Source of the DNA: Hirschia sp964352025
Lineage (GTDB): Bacteria; Pseudomonadota; Alphaproteobacteria; Caulobacterales; Hyphomonadaceae
Assembly (NCBI GenBank): GCA_964352025.1
Contig: CAYGPZ010000013.1
Location: 32,456 to 96,455 of the forward strand
Length of the DNA stretch: 64,000 nucleotides
Direction: 5' to 3'
A program made the position numbers and the translations under genes. Positions 34,285-43,719 of this stretch are shown here, piece by piece (position 1 is the first letter of the stretch; each line of letters opens with the position of its first letter). The notes below the pieces were generated by a model. That model made no database searches. It saw only the letters and a program-made list of their open reading frames with translations, and had not been told where the DNA came from.

Positions 34285-35073
34285 TTAGTGTCCCGGGTGT
34301 ATTGCGTCATTTAAATAAACGCAGGTTAGAATAGCGAAAACGTATGCCTGGAGGAACGCCACCAGGAATTCTAGAGCCACAACAGCAACTGTACCCGCAA
34401 GAGCAACAGGAACTAGGACATAAAGTGCACCACCTGCTGCAAGAAGCGTTGCGACGAAGCCGGCAAACACTTTCAGCATGATGTGTCCAGCAAGCATGTT
34501 AGCGAACAAACGCACAGACAATGAAAGCGGACGAGAAGCAAAAGAGATAATCTCGATTGGTGTTACCAAGAGATAAAGAACAGGAGGAACGCCTGATGGA
34601 ACGAAGATTTTAAAGAATTTAAAACCGTTCTTCCAAATACCGTATCCAATAACGATTGCCATAACTAATAGGGCAAGAGCCATGTTCACAATAATGTGGG
34701 ATGTTGTTGTGAAGAAATATGGGAACATGCCGAGCATGTTGGCAAAGAAAATGAATATGAAGAGTGAAAAGACAAATGGGAAAAATCTCATCCCGTCTTC
34801 ACCCATCATGTCACGAACCATGCCAGCGACAAAACCGTATGCGATTTCAGCGATAGACTGACCGCGTGATGGGATAGTTGCACCTTTTGAGGACGCCATT
34901 CCTAAAAGAACGACAGCCAAGGTCACACCGATCACCATAAATAGTGCAGAGTTAGTGAATGAAATTTCAAACCCACCAATATTGAAGGTGTCACCGATTT
35001 GTTTCAACACAAACTGGTGAATTGGGTCTGTTGCGACTTGGTTGATCATTGAATTGATCGATTCCAACATCAT
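34285..35073 (-). CDS. atpB: ATP synthase F0 subunit a
   Basis: The stator channel subunit (262 aa). The essential arginine is in SLSVRLFANMLAGH, and the C-terminal helix has the typical FLQAYVFAILTCVYLNDA. Five to six membrane helices are present. Its ATG overlaps the end of atpI (ATGA at 35070-35073), so they are translationally coupled. Confidence 0.96.
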   Translation of the reverse strand: MMLESINSMINQVATDPIHQFVLKQIGDTFNIGGFEISFTNSALFMVIGVTLAVVLLGMASSKGATIPSRGQSIAEIAYGFVAGMVRDMMGEDGMRFFPFVFSLFIFIFFANMLGMFPYFFTTTSHIIVNMALALLVMAIVIGYGIWKNGFKFFKIFVPSGVPPVLYLLVTPIEIISFASRPLSLSVRLFANMLAGHIMLKVFAGFVATLLAAGGALYVLVPVALAGTVAVVALEFLVAFLQAYVFAILTCVYLNDAIHPGH

Positions 35074-35390
35074 TCTTCTTCAACTCCTTCAACCGGATCC
35101 ATACCGGCAGCGTCTTGCGAGGCTTTCACCGTACGCACGACATTCAAAACTCCTGCGGCAAACCCAAACATCAACCAGATAATCAGCATCCATGGTTTCG
35201 TATGAAACAACAGATCTAATCCCCAGCCAATTGCTGCACCAACGAAAGGACCAACGACGAGCTCAGTCGCCATTCTAAATCCTAGAGCCATTCCTTTGGC
35301 CTGACCTTCTTGTTTTACAGGTCGCTCATACGTTTTCGTATAAGCAGCACGCGCTTCTTCGATCTGCTTTTTGAGATCGTCATTGCTCAT
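35070..35390 (-). CDS. atpI: ATP synthase accessory protein AtpI
   Basis: AtpI helps assemble the c-ring. About 106 aa from the probable start MSNDDLKKQIEEA (35390); an in-frame ATG at 35414 adds eight residues. Two membrane helices, the first containing LGFRMATELVVGPFVGAAIGWGLD, with the conserved Arg and Glu. It starts the F0 operon, whose order (I-a-c-b'-b) is characteristic of alphaproteobacteria; the F1 genes are elsewhere. Confidence 0.9.
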   Translation of the reverse strand: MSNDDLKKQIEEARAAYTKTYERPVKQEGQAKGMALGFRMATELVVGPFVGAAIGWGLDLLFHTKPWMLIIWLMFGFAAGVLNVVRTVKASQDAAGMDPVEGVEEE

Positions 35391-35565
35391 GCGTTTATCC
35401 AATAAATCCTTCAAAAGGTAAGGAAAAGATTGCCCAATTTTCGTCGTTCAGCCCAGCTTACCAAGCTTGGCCGGAAACTAGGGAACAAAATTCGGGAAGT
35501 CAAGAAAATTTAAAAATAGCTAGTTGTTTGTTTTTGTTGACTAATTATGAATAACATGAATGAAT

Positions 35566-38500
35566 TTACTGGGCTGCGACTAATTGTTCCGCCGACTGAA
35601 GGTCTACAGAGACGAGTCGGGACACGCCGCGCTCCTGCATTGTAACGCCATAAAGCCTATCCATACGCGACATTGTGACTGGATTATGTGTAATTACAAC
35701 GAATCGCGTGTCCGTTCTTGTTCGCATGGTTTCCAGCATTCTACAGAAACGATCGACATTGGCGTCATCAAGTGGCGCATCCACTTCATCAAGTACGCAT
35801 AAAGGAGACGGTTGGGAAAGAAAGACCGCAAATATCAGCGCTGTTGCCGTTAAAGCCTGTTCGCCTCCCGACATAAGAGACAGGGCAGATAACCGTTTTC
35901 CAGGCGGGCTAGCGAAAATCTCTAGACCTGCTTGAAGTGGGTCATCTGATTCGGTCAGCTTTAATTGCGCTTCGCCACCTTCAAATAGAGCTTCAAATAA
36001 AACGCGGAAATGTTCTGCGACCTTCTCAAATGCTTCAAGCAATAGCTCGCGGCCTTGCGCATTTAGGGCGTGAACGCCTTCTTGGAGTTTGGCAATGGCT
36101 TGATCCAGGTCGTCGCGTTCACGGAGTTGCGCTTCTAAACGGTCCGCGGTTTCTTCAACTTGCAGGTCGGCTTCCATATTGACGCCACCTAAAGAATCTC
36201 GGTCGCGCATAAAAATTGCGAGGTCGGTTTCTGCTTTTGAAAGATCGAATGGCGTGTTTTCGTCTTCAGGTTCGATAGATGAGGCTAACTTGGCTAATTG
36301 ATCAAAGCTCTTATCAAAACGGGCTTGGATATTGTCACTAATATCAGTCTCACGCCTTTGAGCCGCTTCAAGCTGTGTTTCAGCCCGCACGAGGTGCTCT
36401 CTTGTTTTCGAACTTAGATCACGCGCTTGGCGATAGGCTTGTTCAGCTTCTCTGAGCTTGCTTTCCAATACAGATAAAGCGTCTGCCGCGTGTTGGCGGT
36501 TCGATTGCGCTGTTTCCAGCTTTTGGGCCAAGTCATCTAGTTTTTGGGATATGTCGGAAGGGGCAGCTTTGTTTAACTCTAGTTGGTGGCGAATGCCTGT
36601 GCGTTGAGAATGTAATTCTTCGAGTCGTACATCAGCAATGTCTGAGCGTTTCTTCCAATCGGCCAATTCACGCTGGAGGGCGCTGCGTCTGCCTAGTGAA
36701 CGTTGTTTTTCTTTATCTAGATCACTCAATGCATATTGTTTGGCTCGCTCATCTTCTCTCAGGCGAGAAAGTTGGCCACGAAGAGTTTCCAACACATTGA
36801 TGTTGGTATTGCTTGTTTGAGCGTCCAGAATAGTTTGTGCTTCTTTTAAGTCTTTTTCTGAAGTTTGGATTGCATCTTCCAGCCTTGATAGATTGTCTTC
36901 AAAACTGGTGCTCCGCATAAAGTGACGTTCTAAGGCTTGTGTGTTTTTCAAAACCTCGTCTTTGGATTGAGATACTTTATGCGTGAGTTCAGGAAGTGAT
37001 TTTTGAATATTGCGAGCATTGCTTTGCGCATCTTCGAGTTTGCGTTCAGCATTGTCCTTTGAAGATATCAATTTTTTGATATCTACATTTGCTTTTTCAA
37101 GCTCTTTTTCAAGGGAGTTTAACTTGGCTCTTTGTTCGAGTTTCTCACTAGCGGAGCTTGGCGCTTTAGCCGTGCGGACAAATCCATCCCAACGCCATAA
37201 GTCACCAGCTTTTGAAACCAGTCTTTGCCCTTGCTCTAATTCGGCCTGAAGCCGATCGCCATCTTTGGCATTGACGACGCCGCACTGAGAAAGTCTCGCG
37301 GCCAATGCTGATGGTGCATTGACCAGATCAACAAGCGGTGTTGCGCCGACAGGTAGGCTGGAAACTGATTTGCCGTGACGGTCAGACCAGAATTGACTGT
37401 CATTGTGATTGGTAGAAGCATTCAAGTCATCGCCAAGTGCCGCTGCAAGTGCACGTTCCAATCCTGCGTCGGGGTGAGTGTCTTCCAAAATAGGGGCCGA
37501 GTTGTTTTGATGATCACTGCCTATAAGTCGCTTTAGGCCTGAAATTTCGGCTTCCAGTATTCTGATGTTTTTCTCTGCCTCTAATAGGGGCGTTGAGTTT
37601 TCTTTTGCGGCGCGCTGGGCTGAAGTTAATTCGGCTCCTGACTTTTCAGCGAGGGCGAGTTGTGAATTGAGCGCATCTTCAGCTTTTTTAAGAGCTTTTT
37701 CTGATATTTTCTGAGCGGTTTTTAACTGATCGATATCTCCCAATTCAGAGATGTTTTTGAGCGTGATTTCTTTTTCTTTTGTGAGCTTATCAATGCTTGC
37801 TCGTGCTCGATCTATAGAGGATTGAGCATTCGTTGCTTGTGCTTTTTCATTCGCAACTTGCTGAGAAATTTGCTCATACTCTAACTCAACACCAGAGAGA
37901 TTTTTGCGAACGTCAGATAGTTCGCTACTTAGCCTCAGGTGTTCAGCTTCATATTGTGCAGCGTTATCTTCGGGCAGGGAGGCAAGTGTATTTTCAGCGC
38001 GATTGGCTGCGGTGATGGCTTCTTCTCTAAGGCTGTGCTCACGGGCTTGATCTTCAACGACTCGATTCAGATCCTTTTCGAGGCGCAATATTGCGTCTTG
38101 GGCAGCTTTACGTTCGCCATCTAGCCGAGCGCTTTCCATTTTTAAAATGCCCAGCTGACCAGATGCTTCTACTTCCTTGTCGCGCAAAGCTGGTATCTGT
38201 TCTCTTAGTTCCAATTCCGTTTTTGCAGCGATAGCCTCTTCTGACGCGGTTTTGCGAATATCAATCTGTGTATCGGTGACTAGCTTTTGCGCCAGCCCAA
38301 CTTCTTCGCGAGCTGCTTGCCATTTGTAAAAAGCTATTTGCAGTTCTAGAGCTTCAATTTGTTCCTGGAGGGCGCGGTATTTCTTAGCGCGAGATGCCTG
38401 CCTTTTTAGGGTATTTAGCTGTTTATCAACTTCGCCTATGATTTCATCCAGTCGAGCAAGGCTTTCAGATGCGCCTCGAAGTTTGAGTTCAGCCTCGTGT

Positions 38501-39030
38501 CTTCTTTGGTTTAGGCCCGCAATGCCTGCAGCTTCTTCTAGAATTCTACGACGGTTTTGCGGCTTGGATGCTATAAGTTCAGATATTTGACCTTGGCGAA
38601 CAAGTGCAGGGGAGTTTGCGCCGGTTGAAGCGTCGGCGAAAAGAAGTTGAACGTCTTTTGCGCGTACCGTTTGGCCATTTATTTTGTAAGTTGAGCCTGC
38701 GCCTCGACGAAGGCGTCTTTTAACTTCCAGTTCGTCGCTATGATTTAATTCAGCGGGGGCGCGTCTTTCGCTATTATCCAATAACAGCGCGACTTCGGCG
38801 TTTTCTCGTTGTGGGCGGTTGGATGTTCCAGAAAATATCAGATCATCCATCTCGCCGCCTCGCATGGCGCGGGCGGAAGTTGCGCCCATAACCCAGCGAA
38901 GCGATTCAAGAATATTAGACTTTCCGCAGCCATTGGGGCCGACAATACCTGTCAGCCCTTCGCGAATGGCAAAATCTACCGGATCGGCAAAGGATTTAAA
39001 TCCAACAATTTTTAATCCGGTAAAATGCAA
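35566..39030 (-). CDS. smc: Chromosome segregation protein SMC
   Basis: The large condensin ATPase (1154 aa). The Walker A is GPNGCGKSN near residue 36, the Q-loop region follows, two long coiled coils flank a hinge around residues 490-620, and the C-terminal head carries the ABC signature LMSGGEQ and Walker B PLCVLDEVDAPLDD. It dimerises through the hinge, with ScpA/ScpB as partners encoded elsewhere, and helps align chromosome arms. It lies downstream of the dsbA-like gene on the same strand, the usual alphaproteobacterial order. Confidence 0.95.
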   Translation of the reverse strand: MHFTGLKIVGFKSFADPVDFAIREGLTGIVGPNGCGKSNILESLRWVMGATSARAMRGGEMDDLIFSGTSNRPQRENAEVALLLDNSERRAPAELNHSDELEVKRRLRRGAGSTYKINGQTVRAKDVQLLFADASTGANSPALVRQGQISELIASKPQNRRRILEEAAGIAGLNQRRHEAELKLRGASESLARLDEIIGEVDKQLNTLKRQASRAKKYRALQEQIEALELQIAFYKWQAAREEVGLAQKLVTDTQIDIRKTASEEAIAAKTELELREQIPALRDKEVEASGQLGILKMESARLDGERKAAQDAILRLEKDLNRVVEDQAREHSLREEAITAANRAENTLASLPEDNAAQYEAEHLRLSSELSDVRKNLSGVELEYEQISQQVANEKAQATNAQSSIDRARASIDKLTKEKEITLKNISELGDIDQLKTAQKISEKALKKAEDALNSQLALAEKSGAELTSAQRAAKENSTPLLEAEKNIRILEAEISGLKRLIGSDHQNNSAPILEDTHPDAGLERALAAALGDDLNASTNHNDSQFWSDRHGKSVSSLPVGATPLVDLVNAPSALAARLSQCGVVNAKDGDRLQAELEQGQRLVSKAGDLWRWDGFVRTAKAPSSASEKLEQRAKLNSLEKELEKANVDIKKLISSKDNAERKLEDAQSNARNIQKSLPELTHKVSQSKDEVLKNTQALERHFMRSTSFEDNLSRLEDAIQTSEKDLKEAQTILDAQTSNTNINVLETLRGQLSRLREDERAKQYALSDLDKEKQRSLGRRSALQRELADWKKRSDIADVRLEELHSQRTGIRHQLELNKAAPSDISQKLDDLAQKLETAQSNRQHAADALSVLESKLREAEQAYRQARDLSSKTREHLVRAETQLEAAQRRETDISDNIQARFDKSFDQLAKLASSIEPEDENTPFDLSKAETDLAIFMRDRDSLGGVNMEADLQVEETADRLEAQLRERDDLDQAIAKLQEGVHALNAQGRELLLEAFEKVAEHFRVLFEALFEGGEAQLKLTESDDPLQAGLEIFASPPGKRLSALSLMSGGEQALTATALIFAVFLSQPSPLCVLDEVDAPLDDANVDRFCRMLETMRTRTDTRFVVITHNPVTMSRMDRLYGVTMQERGVSRLVSVDLQSAEQLVAAQ

Positions 39031-39058
39031 ATTGCCCCTTCTAGGCAGTCGCCTTTAT

Positions 39059-39763
39059 TTAGTGAGCAGCTTCTTCTGAATCTGCAGTCTCATCAGCGGG
39101 AGCTGATTCGTCTGTTGTTTCAATACCCAGGGCATCATTCAGAAGAGCGGTGATTGCTGTCTTAGACATGTCTTGAGACTCAACTTTTACGCCATCAATA
39201 AACAATGTTGGAGTTGATGTAACACCTGCTTCATGGGCCATGTCTTGCGTACGTACGATTTCGTCTAGGACTTTAGAAGATCCGATACATGTACGTATTG
39301 TTTCAGCGGACATGTCGTGGCGAGCACCGATTGCTATGTAGGCTTCCATTGCTTTGGCTTCGCGTGCAGCGTCAAATATTTCGCCTTGGCTCGTGAATAC
39401 GTCGTCCAACACGTCGTAATACTTATCTTTACCTGCACAGCGCGAAATAGCTGCACCGGCGGCGGCAAGTTGTGGAGGAGGTGTTGGAAGGTCGCGGTAA
39501 ATGAGATTTACCAAACCTTTGTCGATAAAGTTCTCTTTAATGCTCGGAAGAATTGTTTTGTGGAAAGTACGACAGTGACCACATGATGTTGATGCGTATT
39601 CAATGATTTGAACTTTTGCATCCTTGCTTCCCATAAGGACGTCACCGGCGACATAGCTGATGTTCTCATCAGACACATCCGTTGCTGGGTTTGAATCTGC
39701 TTGAGAGCAACCAACAGCCATAGCTGCAAAAGCAATGGCGGTGAATAAGGATTTAGTACGCAT
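39059..39763 (-). CDS. DsbA family thiol-disulfide protein, probable lipoprotein
   Basis: A 234-aa thioredoxin-fold protein. The active site is CGHC in YASTSCGHCRTFHKTILP, with the cis-Pro loop TSTPTLFIDG near residue 170, so it is expected to form or shuffle disulfides in the envelope. The N-terminus ends in AVGC, a lipobox, so it may be anchored to a membrane. An acidic low-complexity tail (ESAPADETADSEEAAH) is present. It stands immediately upstream of smc, a conserved neighbourhood of unclear meaning. Confidence 0.88.
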   Translation of the reverse strand: MRTKSLFTAIAFAAMAVGCSQADSNPATDVSDENISYVAGDVLMGSKDAKVQIIEYASTSCGHCRTFHKTILPSIKENFIDKGLVNLIYRDLPTPPPQLAAAGAAISRCAGKDKYYDVLDDVFTSQGEIFDAAREAKAMEAYIAIGARHDMSAETIRTCIGSSKVLDEIVRTQDMAHEAGVTSTPTLFIDGVKVESQDMSKTAITALLNDALGIETTDESAPADETADSEEAAH

Positions 39764-39882
39764 AAAGATGTGTCCCGTTTACTTTGCGAAGGCTGATCCA
39801 GCCAGTCAATCTGAGTTCATTTATCGTGATAGCGTTAAGACGCAAAGAGTGCAATTCACTCGATCGTGATGAAGTATCTTTC

Positions 39883-40617
39883 TCAGCGTTTTGACTTGAA
39901 AGATCTCACACGGCGTACAGATGAGTTAGATTTTGCCAATTTTGCGCGTTCAGCTTTTTCAGTCTCTGCTTTTATACGAATGGCTTCGCCTAATTTCTGC
40001 AAAGCTCGCTTTAACGAGCTGCTTTCTACATCTGACAATTTTGCTTCGATCTCAGAAGCTTCAGCTGGCGTCAGCTGGTGCTTGAGTTTCGTTTGACCTT
40101 TAGCGGATTTGTGCTGTGTCTTGGTTTGTTGAAGGCGAATGCCTTTAAAGCGCGCTCCACTACCTGCATTGACCCGCTCGAGGATTGTATCGCTCTGGTG
40201 CTTTAATTTTAGCGCAGCTGACGCTGATTGAGTCTCTAATACCAAGACATAACCCGTAGAAGGTTTGAGTATTTGAACAGGCTCACACAGTCTGGCTAAA
40301 TCCTGTCCGAGCACCTCCGGCCATCGTCTTTGTAGTGACGACAAGGCTGCACCGGAGTCTTTGCCTTTTAAAGCTGGATACAATGTTTTGTACATTGGTT
40401 TCGAGATGGGGCGGGCAGCTTCATAAATAGCTTTCCCCCGACGACGTGCTAAGTCGTGTTTTGTACCACGAGAAAATTGTGAATTCGGTGCATTACTCAG
40501 ACCATGCTCATTCTGATTTTGTTTCCCGCGCATTTCCTTCAAGCGCTTTACCGCCTCAGCTTCAGCATTTGGTGCTGAACTGTTTGGAGTATCAGGTGGT
40601 GGCTTTTTGGAGTTCAT
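39883..40617 (-). CDS. DUF721 (DciA-like) protein
   Basis: The middle part (residues ~80-170: LSSLQRRWPEVLGQDLARLCEPVQI) has the DUF721 fold, shared with DciA, the helicase operator that loads DnaB in bacteria lacking DnaC. This protein is longer (244 aa), with a basic Ser/Pro-rich N-terminus and a Lys/Arg-rich C-terminus. It is divergent from mutY by 35 bp, as in many alphaproteobacteria. A role in replicative helicase loading is likely but inferred. Confidence 0.85.
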   Translation of the reverse strand: MNSKKPPPDTPNSSAPNAEAEAVKRLKEMRGKQNQNEHGLSNAPNSQFSRGTKHDLARRRGKAIYEAARPISKPMYKTLYPALKGKDSGAALSSLQRRWPEVLGQDLARLCEPVQILKPSTGYVLVLETQSASAALKLKHQSDTILERVNAGSGARFKGIRLQQTKTQHKSAKGQTKLKHQLTPAEASEIEAKLSDVESSSLKRALQKLGEAIRIKAETEKAERAKLAKSNSSVRRVRSFKSKR

Positions 40618-40652
40618 AAATTCTTGTCTTGCAGAATCTGATTAAAACGGGA

Positions 40653-41747
40653 ATGACAAAATGTATGGTAAATGCAAAATCCCCCGCCGTTAAGTCCGAC
40701 TTTTCTACTGCGTCTAAAGAATTGTTAGATTGGTATGATCAAAATGCCCGCCAATTACCATGGCGTTTGAGCCCAGCGCGGCGTAAAAATGGCGAACTCC
40801 CAGACCCTTACCATGTTTGGTTGTCAGAAATTATGTTGCAACAAACGACGGTGCCGCACGCAACGCCATATTTTATGAAATTCCTAAAATTGTGGCCAGC
40901 CGTTGAGGATCTAGCGTCTGCGCACAATGATGATGTCATGAGAGAGTGGGCGGGGCTTGGATATTATGCGCGTGCGCGAAATCTACATAAATGCGCAAAA
41001 GTGCTCGCAGAAATGGATCAGTTTCCCAGTTCGGTTGATGCACTATTGGAGTTGCCGGGTGTGGGCCCATATACGGCGGCGGCTGTGGGGTCTATTGCGT
41101 TTGACCTGCCGATTGCGCCTGTTGATGGCAATGTAGAGCGCGTCATTTCCCGCTTAATGGCAATAGCAGGTGATGGTTCTGCAGCTGGCTGGTCAAATGA
41201 TAAAAAAGAGATCACCGAGCGTGTGCAGGAATTGGTTCCCAAACGGTCAGGTGACTTTGCGCAGGCTATGATGGATTTGGGAGCCACCATTTGCACCCCT
41301 AAATCTCATGCATGTGCAATCTGCCCTTGGAGTGAACTATGTTTGGCGAGAAAAGAAGGCAATGTCGAAAGCTATCCGGCCAAACCAAAAAGAAAGCCAC
41401 AACCGATCAGAACCGGCGCGGCGTTCATTATTGTCCATAACAACAAAATCTTGCTGAGACGGCGACCTGATAGTGGTTTGCTCGGTGGTATGCTGATGCC
41501 GCTTTCCACCGATTGGAAAGAAGATCACAGTTATGATCTGGAAACAGAACAACCGATTGAAGCAGATTGGAACCATGTCGGGCAGGCTCGGCATGTGTTC
41601 ACCCACTTTGCGCTGCACTGGGATGTCTATGTTGCGAACACAGAGCAAAAACCTAATTTATCAGGAGAGTGGGTCAATATGAATGAAGTATTGGATATTG
41701 GCTTGCCCACTGTCGGGAAAAAAGCAATGAAATTAGCGTTAGGCTAG
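40653..41747 (+). CDS. mutY: A/G-specific adenine DNA glycosylase MutY
   Basis: MutY removes A opposite 8-oxoguanine. The helix-hairpin-helix ELPGVGPYTAAAVGSIAF, the catalytic Asp in APVDGNVERVISRL and the cluster ligands CTPKSHACAICPWSELC are all seen, and a C-terminal NUDIX-like domain (AFIIVHNNKILLRRRPDSGLL) recognises oxoG. The probable start is ATG 40653 or 40665; a TTG at 40629 is in frame but lies close to the divergent gene. Length about 364 aa. Confidence 0.94.
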   Translation: MTKCMVNAKSPAVKSDFSTASKELLDWYDQNARQLPWRLSPARRKNGELPDPYHVWLSEIMLQQTTVPHATPYFMKFLKLWPAVEDLASAHNDDVMREWAGLGYYARARNLHKCAKVLAEMDQFPSSVDALLELPGVGPYTAAAVGSIAFDLPIAPVDGNVERVISRLMAIAGDGSAAGWSNDKKEITERVQELVPKRSGDFAQAMMDLGATICTPKSHACAICPWSELCLARKEGNVESYPAKPKRKPQPIRTGAAFIIVHNNKILLRRRPDSGLLGGMLMPLSTDWKEDHSYDLETEQPIEADWNHVGQARHVFTHFALHWDVYVANTEQKPNLSGEWVNMNEVLDIGLPTVGKKAMKLALG

Positions 41748-41830
41748 TCACTGCTATTTTCTGATAATTTAGTAGTCATCTCCAAAACATCCACTAAAGA
41801 TAGAGCCCTGAATTTAAAGGTGCTTGATAC

Positions 41831-42505
41831 GTGATAAGTTGGATTAGGTTTGAGGTTCGAAAAGCTCTTTGCTTTTTGACGTTTGGTTTGCTTGCTGGAT
41901 GTGCATCCAATCATGATGTTTATGTTCCACCACCAATGGAAGAGGCGACGATACAAACCTTTGGGACATTACCGTTTCCGCCTGTTTTGAATATTTGCAA
42001 ATCCCGCAATGTGAGCAATGCACCAGCGCTGGAGTCAGGTGGATCCTTGATTGTCGCTCCGTTTTTCTCGGTTGATGAAAAAGTTGTGTTAGCGACATAC
42101 CCTATAGAAAAAGGGTGTCTATCTTCTGGATTTGGCATGAGGAATGGTCGACGGCATAAAGGTGTTGATTATGCCAATCCTGCCCCGGTGAAAGTCTATG
42201 CTGGCGGACAAGGCCGTGTCGTTGAGGCGGGCACTCATCGGGATTTTGGAAATTACGTGCTTATACATCATGGATGGGGGATTTATTCCCGCTATGCACA
42301 TTTGGCCTCAATAGCTCCGCAAATCACCTATAAATACGAGGTTATTATGGGTGAGAATATTGGCGTAATGGGAAAGACCGGTCGTAATGTGACTGGGCGA
42401 CATTTGCATTATGAAGTCTTAGTAGGCGACTATAATACGCCGAAAAAATCTTTTGGGCTGAATGCTTTGGATATATTCACTCTGCCAGAAATGTGGCCTC
42501 AATAG
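41831..42505 (+). CDS. M23 family metallopeptidase, lipoprotein
   Basis: A 224-aa LytM-type peptidoglycan endopeptidase or adaptor. The lipobox is LLAGC (residues ~20-24). The zinc site is intact: HKGVDYA and RHLHYEV, with SRYAHL between, so it is probably active. Initiation is at GTG 41831 behind AAAGGTG. An N-terminal ~75-residue linker contains two cysteines. It is convergent with the VOC gene, 6 bp apart. Confidence 0.88.
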   Translation: MISWIRFEVRKALCFLTFGLLAGCASNHDVYVPPPMEEATIQTFGTLPFPPVLNICKSRNVSNAPALESGGSLIVAPFFSVDEKVVLATYPIEKGCLSSGFGMRNGRRHKGVDYANPAPVKVYAGGQGRVVEAGTHRDFGNYVLIHHGWGIYSRYAHLASIAPQITYKYEVIMGENIGVMGKTGRNVTGRHLHYEVLVGDYNTPKKSFGLNALDIFTLPEMWPQ

Positions 42506-42511
42506 AGCGCT

Positions 42512-42901
42512 TTATTTAGGCTGGAGTAGGTCCCATTTATTGCCGAATGGATCCTGCCAGACGACAACTTTTGCATAGGGTTCGTCACGTGGTTCCTCGA
42601 GAAATGTAACGCCGTTTGCTTTCATCGCAGCGTAATCTTCATCAAAATTGTCAGTTTGAAGAAAGAAGCCAACGCGTCCGCCGGTTTGGAATCCAATCGC
42701 GGAAATTTGTTCTGTACTTGCTGCTTTGGCGAGCAGGATTTTAGTTTCAGTTGCGCCAGGAGGAGATACCAATACCCAGCGTTTCTTTGCGGAGATTTTG
42801 TTATCTTCTATTAGATCAAAGCCAAGAATATTGACATAAAATGCAATGCCATCATCATAATTTGGTACAAGAATAGTGATTGCTGAAATAAATTGAGGCA
42901 T
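42512..42901 (-). CDS. VOC family (glyoxalase/bleomycin resistance fold) protein
   Basis: A 129-aa VOC-fold protein. Text such as ITILVPNYDDGIAFYVNILGFDLIED and KVVVWQDPFGNKWDLLQ is typical of the small uncharacterised VOC proteins (PhnB/DUF899-like group aside) that form dimers binding a metal. Substrate unknown. It stands alone. Confidence 0.9.
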   Translation of the reverse strand: MPQFISAITILVPNYDDGIAFYVNILGFDLIEDNKISAKKRWVLVSPPGATETKILLAKAASTEQISAIGFQTGGRVGFFLQTDNFDEDYAAMKANGVTFLEEPRDEPYAKVVVWQDPFGNKWDLLQPK

Positions 42902-43110
42902 GATCTTCAGTTGTATGAATTTAGAAAAAGGTCAATGCTAAATTGTTTGCCAATAGATCTCTTTCTATATGTTTCTAGAGCTTATGATAGCTGTCTTAAA
43001 TTGTGCCTATAAATTTAAGTAAGACAGTAAAATTAGTATGGCTTCAATATTGCTTCTACTTGAAAATAGATTTGGCGTTCAACAGATGACTTTAAGGATC
43101 GGAATGTAAG

Positions 43111-43716
43111 ATGGAAAAAAAATCTTATGGAGCTCAACTTGATCCATTTATGTTAGCCGAGAACTTTGGAACCGCACGTGCCGAATTGGGTAAGTTTTTG
43201 GGGATGGATGGATCTGCACCAGCGAACGTGACTGCGCGTGTGCTTGTAGACCAGCGCTATGCCAATTTAGTTGTTGGGCTAAGAAATTTTCCTGATTGGC
43301 GCGAGAAGCTACTCAATGACCCCTTGAATAATGAATATACACCGCCGGCTATGGATCGGGCCGATGCAACTGATTTACCAACAGCAAAAGCCATAATAAA
43401 AAAAGCAGCAACGGCGGCATGGGATTGGGCTGCGAATGGTTTTGAAATTGAAGAACCCGAAGAAGTTCAACGTCGTTTTGAAGCTTGTGAGCCATGTGAA
43501 AAGCGGGCTGAAGCGCCCAAAACTTTATTGTATCAGGCAGGAAAAAGTCTGCTTGGCAAAGATAAGACAATCTGCACGGCGTGTGGCTGCTTTATTGCTA
43601 CGAAAATAGCTAAGAAAACCGAACTTTGTCCTCTGGCATCTGACATAGATCCCAACCTCTCTCGTTGGGGCGGAGAGATTGATAAAGATCCGTACAAGAA
43701 GAAAAAGCCTAATTAG
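43111..43716 (+). CDS. Hypothetical protein with C-terminal cysteine cluster
   Basis: No family recognised. The N-terminal ~120 residues are mixed helical with no membrane segment. The C-terminal part has CEPC (residues ~130), then 25 residues, CTACGC, and a further cysteine 12 residues on (ELCPLAS), which looks like a metal-binding ribbon. Such a C-x2-C...C-x2-CGC...CP pattern also occurs in some phage and DUF6171-like proteins. It is preceded by a usable AAGGA site. It is convergent with ccrM, ending 3 bp from it; no functional link is shown. Confidence 0.75.
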   Translation: MEKKSYGAQLDPFMLAENFGTARAELGKFLGMDGSAPANVTARVLVDQRYANLVVGLRNFPDWREKLLNDPLNNEYTPPAMDRADATDLPTAKAIIKKAATAAWDWAANGFEIEEPEEVQRRFEACEPCEKRAEAPKTLLYQAGKSLLGKDKTICTACGCFIATKIAKKTELCPLASDIDPNLSRWGGEIDKDPYKKKKPN

Positions 43717-43719
43717 TGG

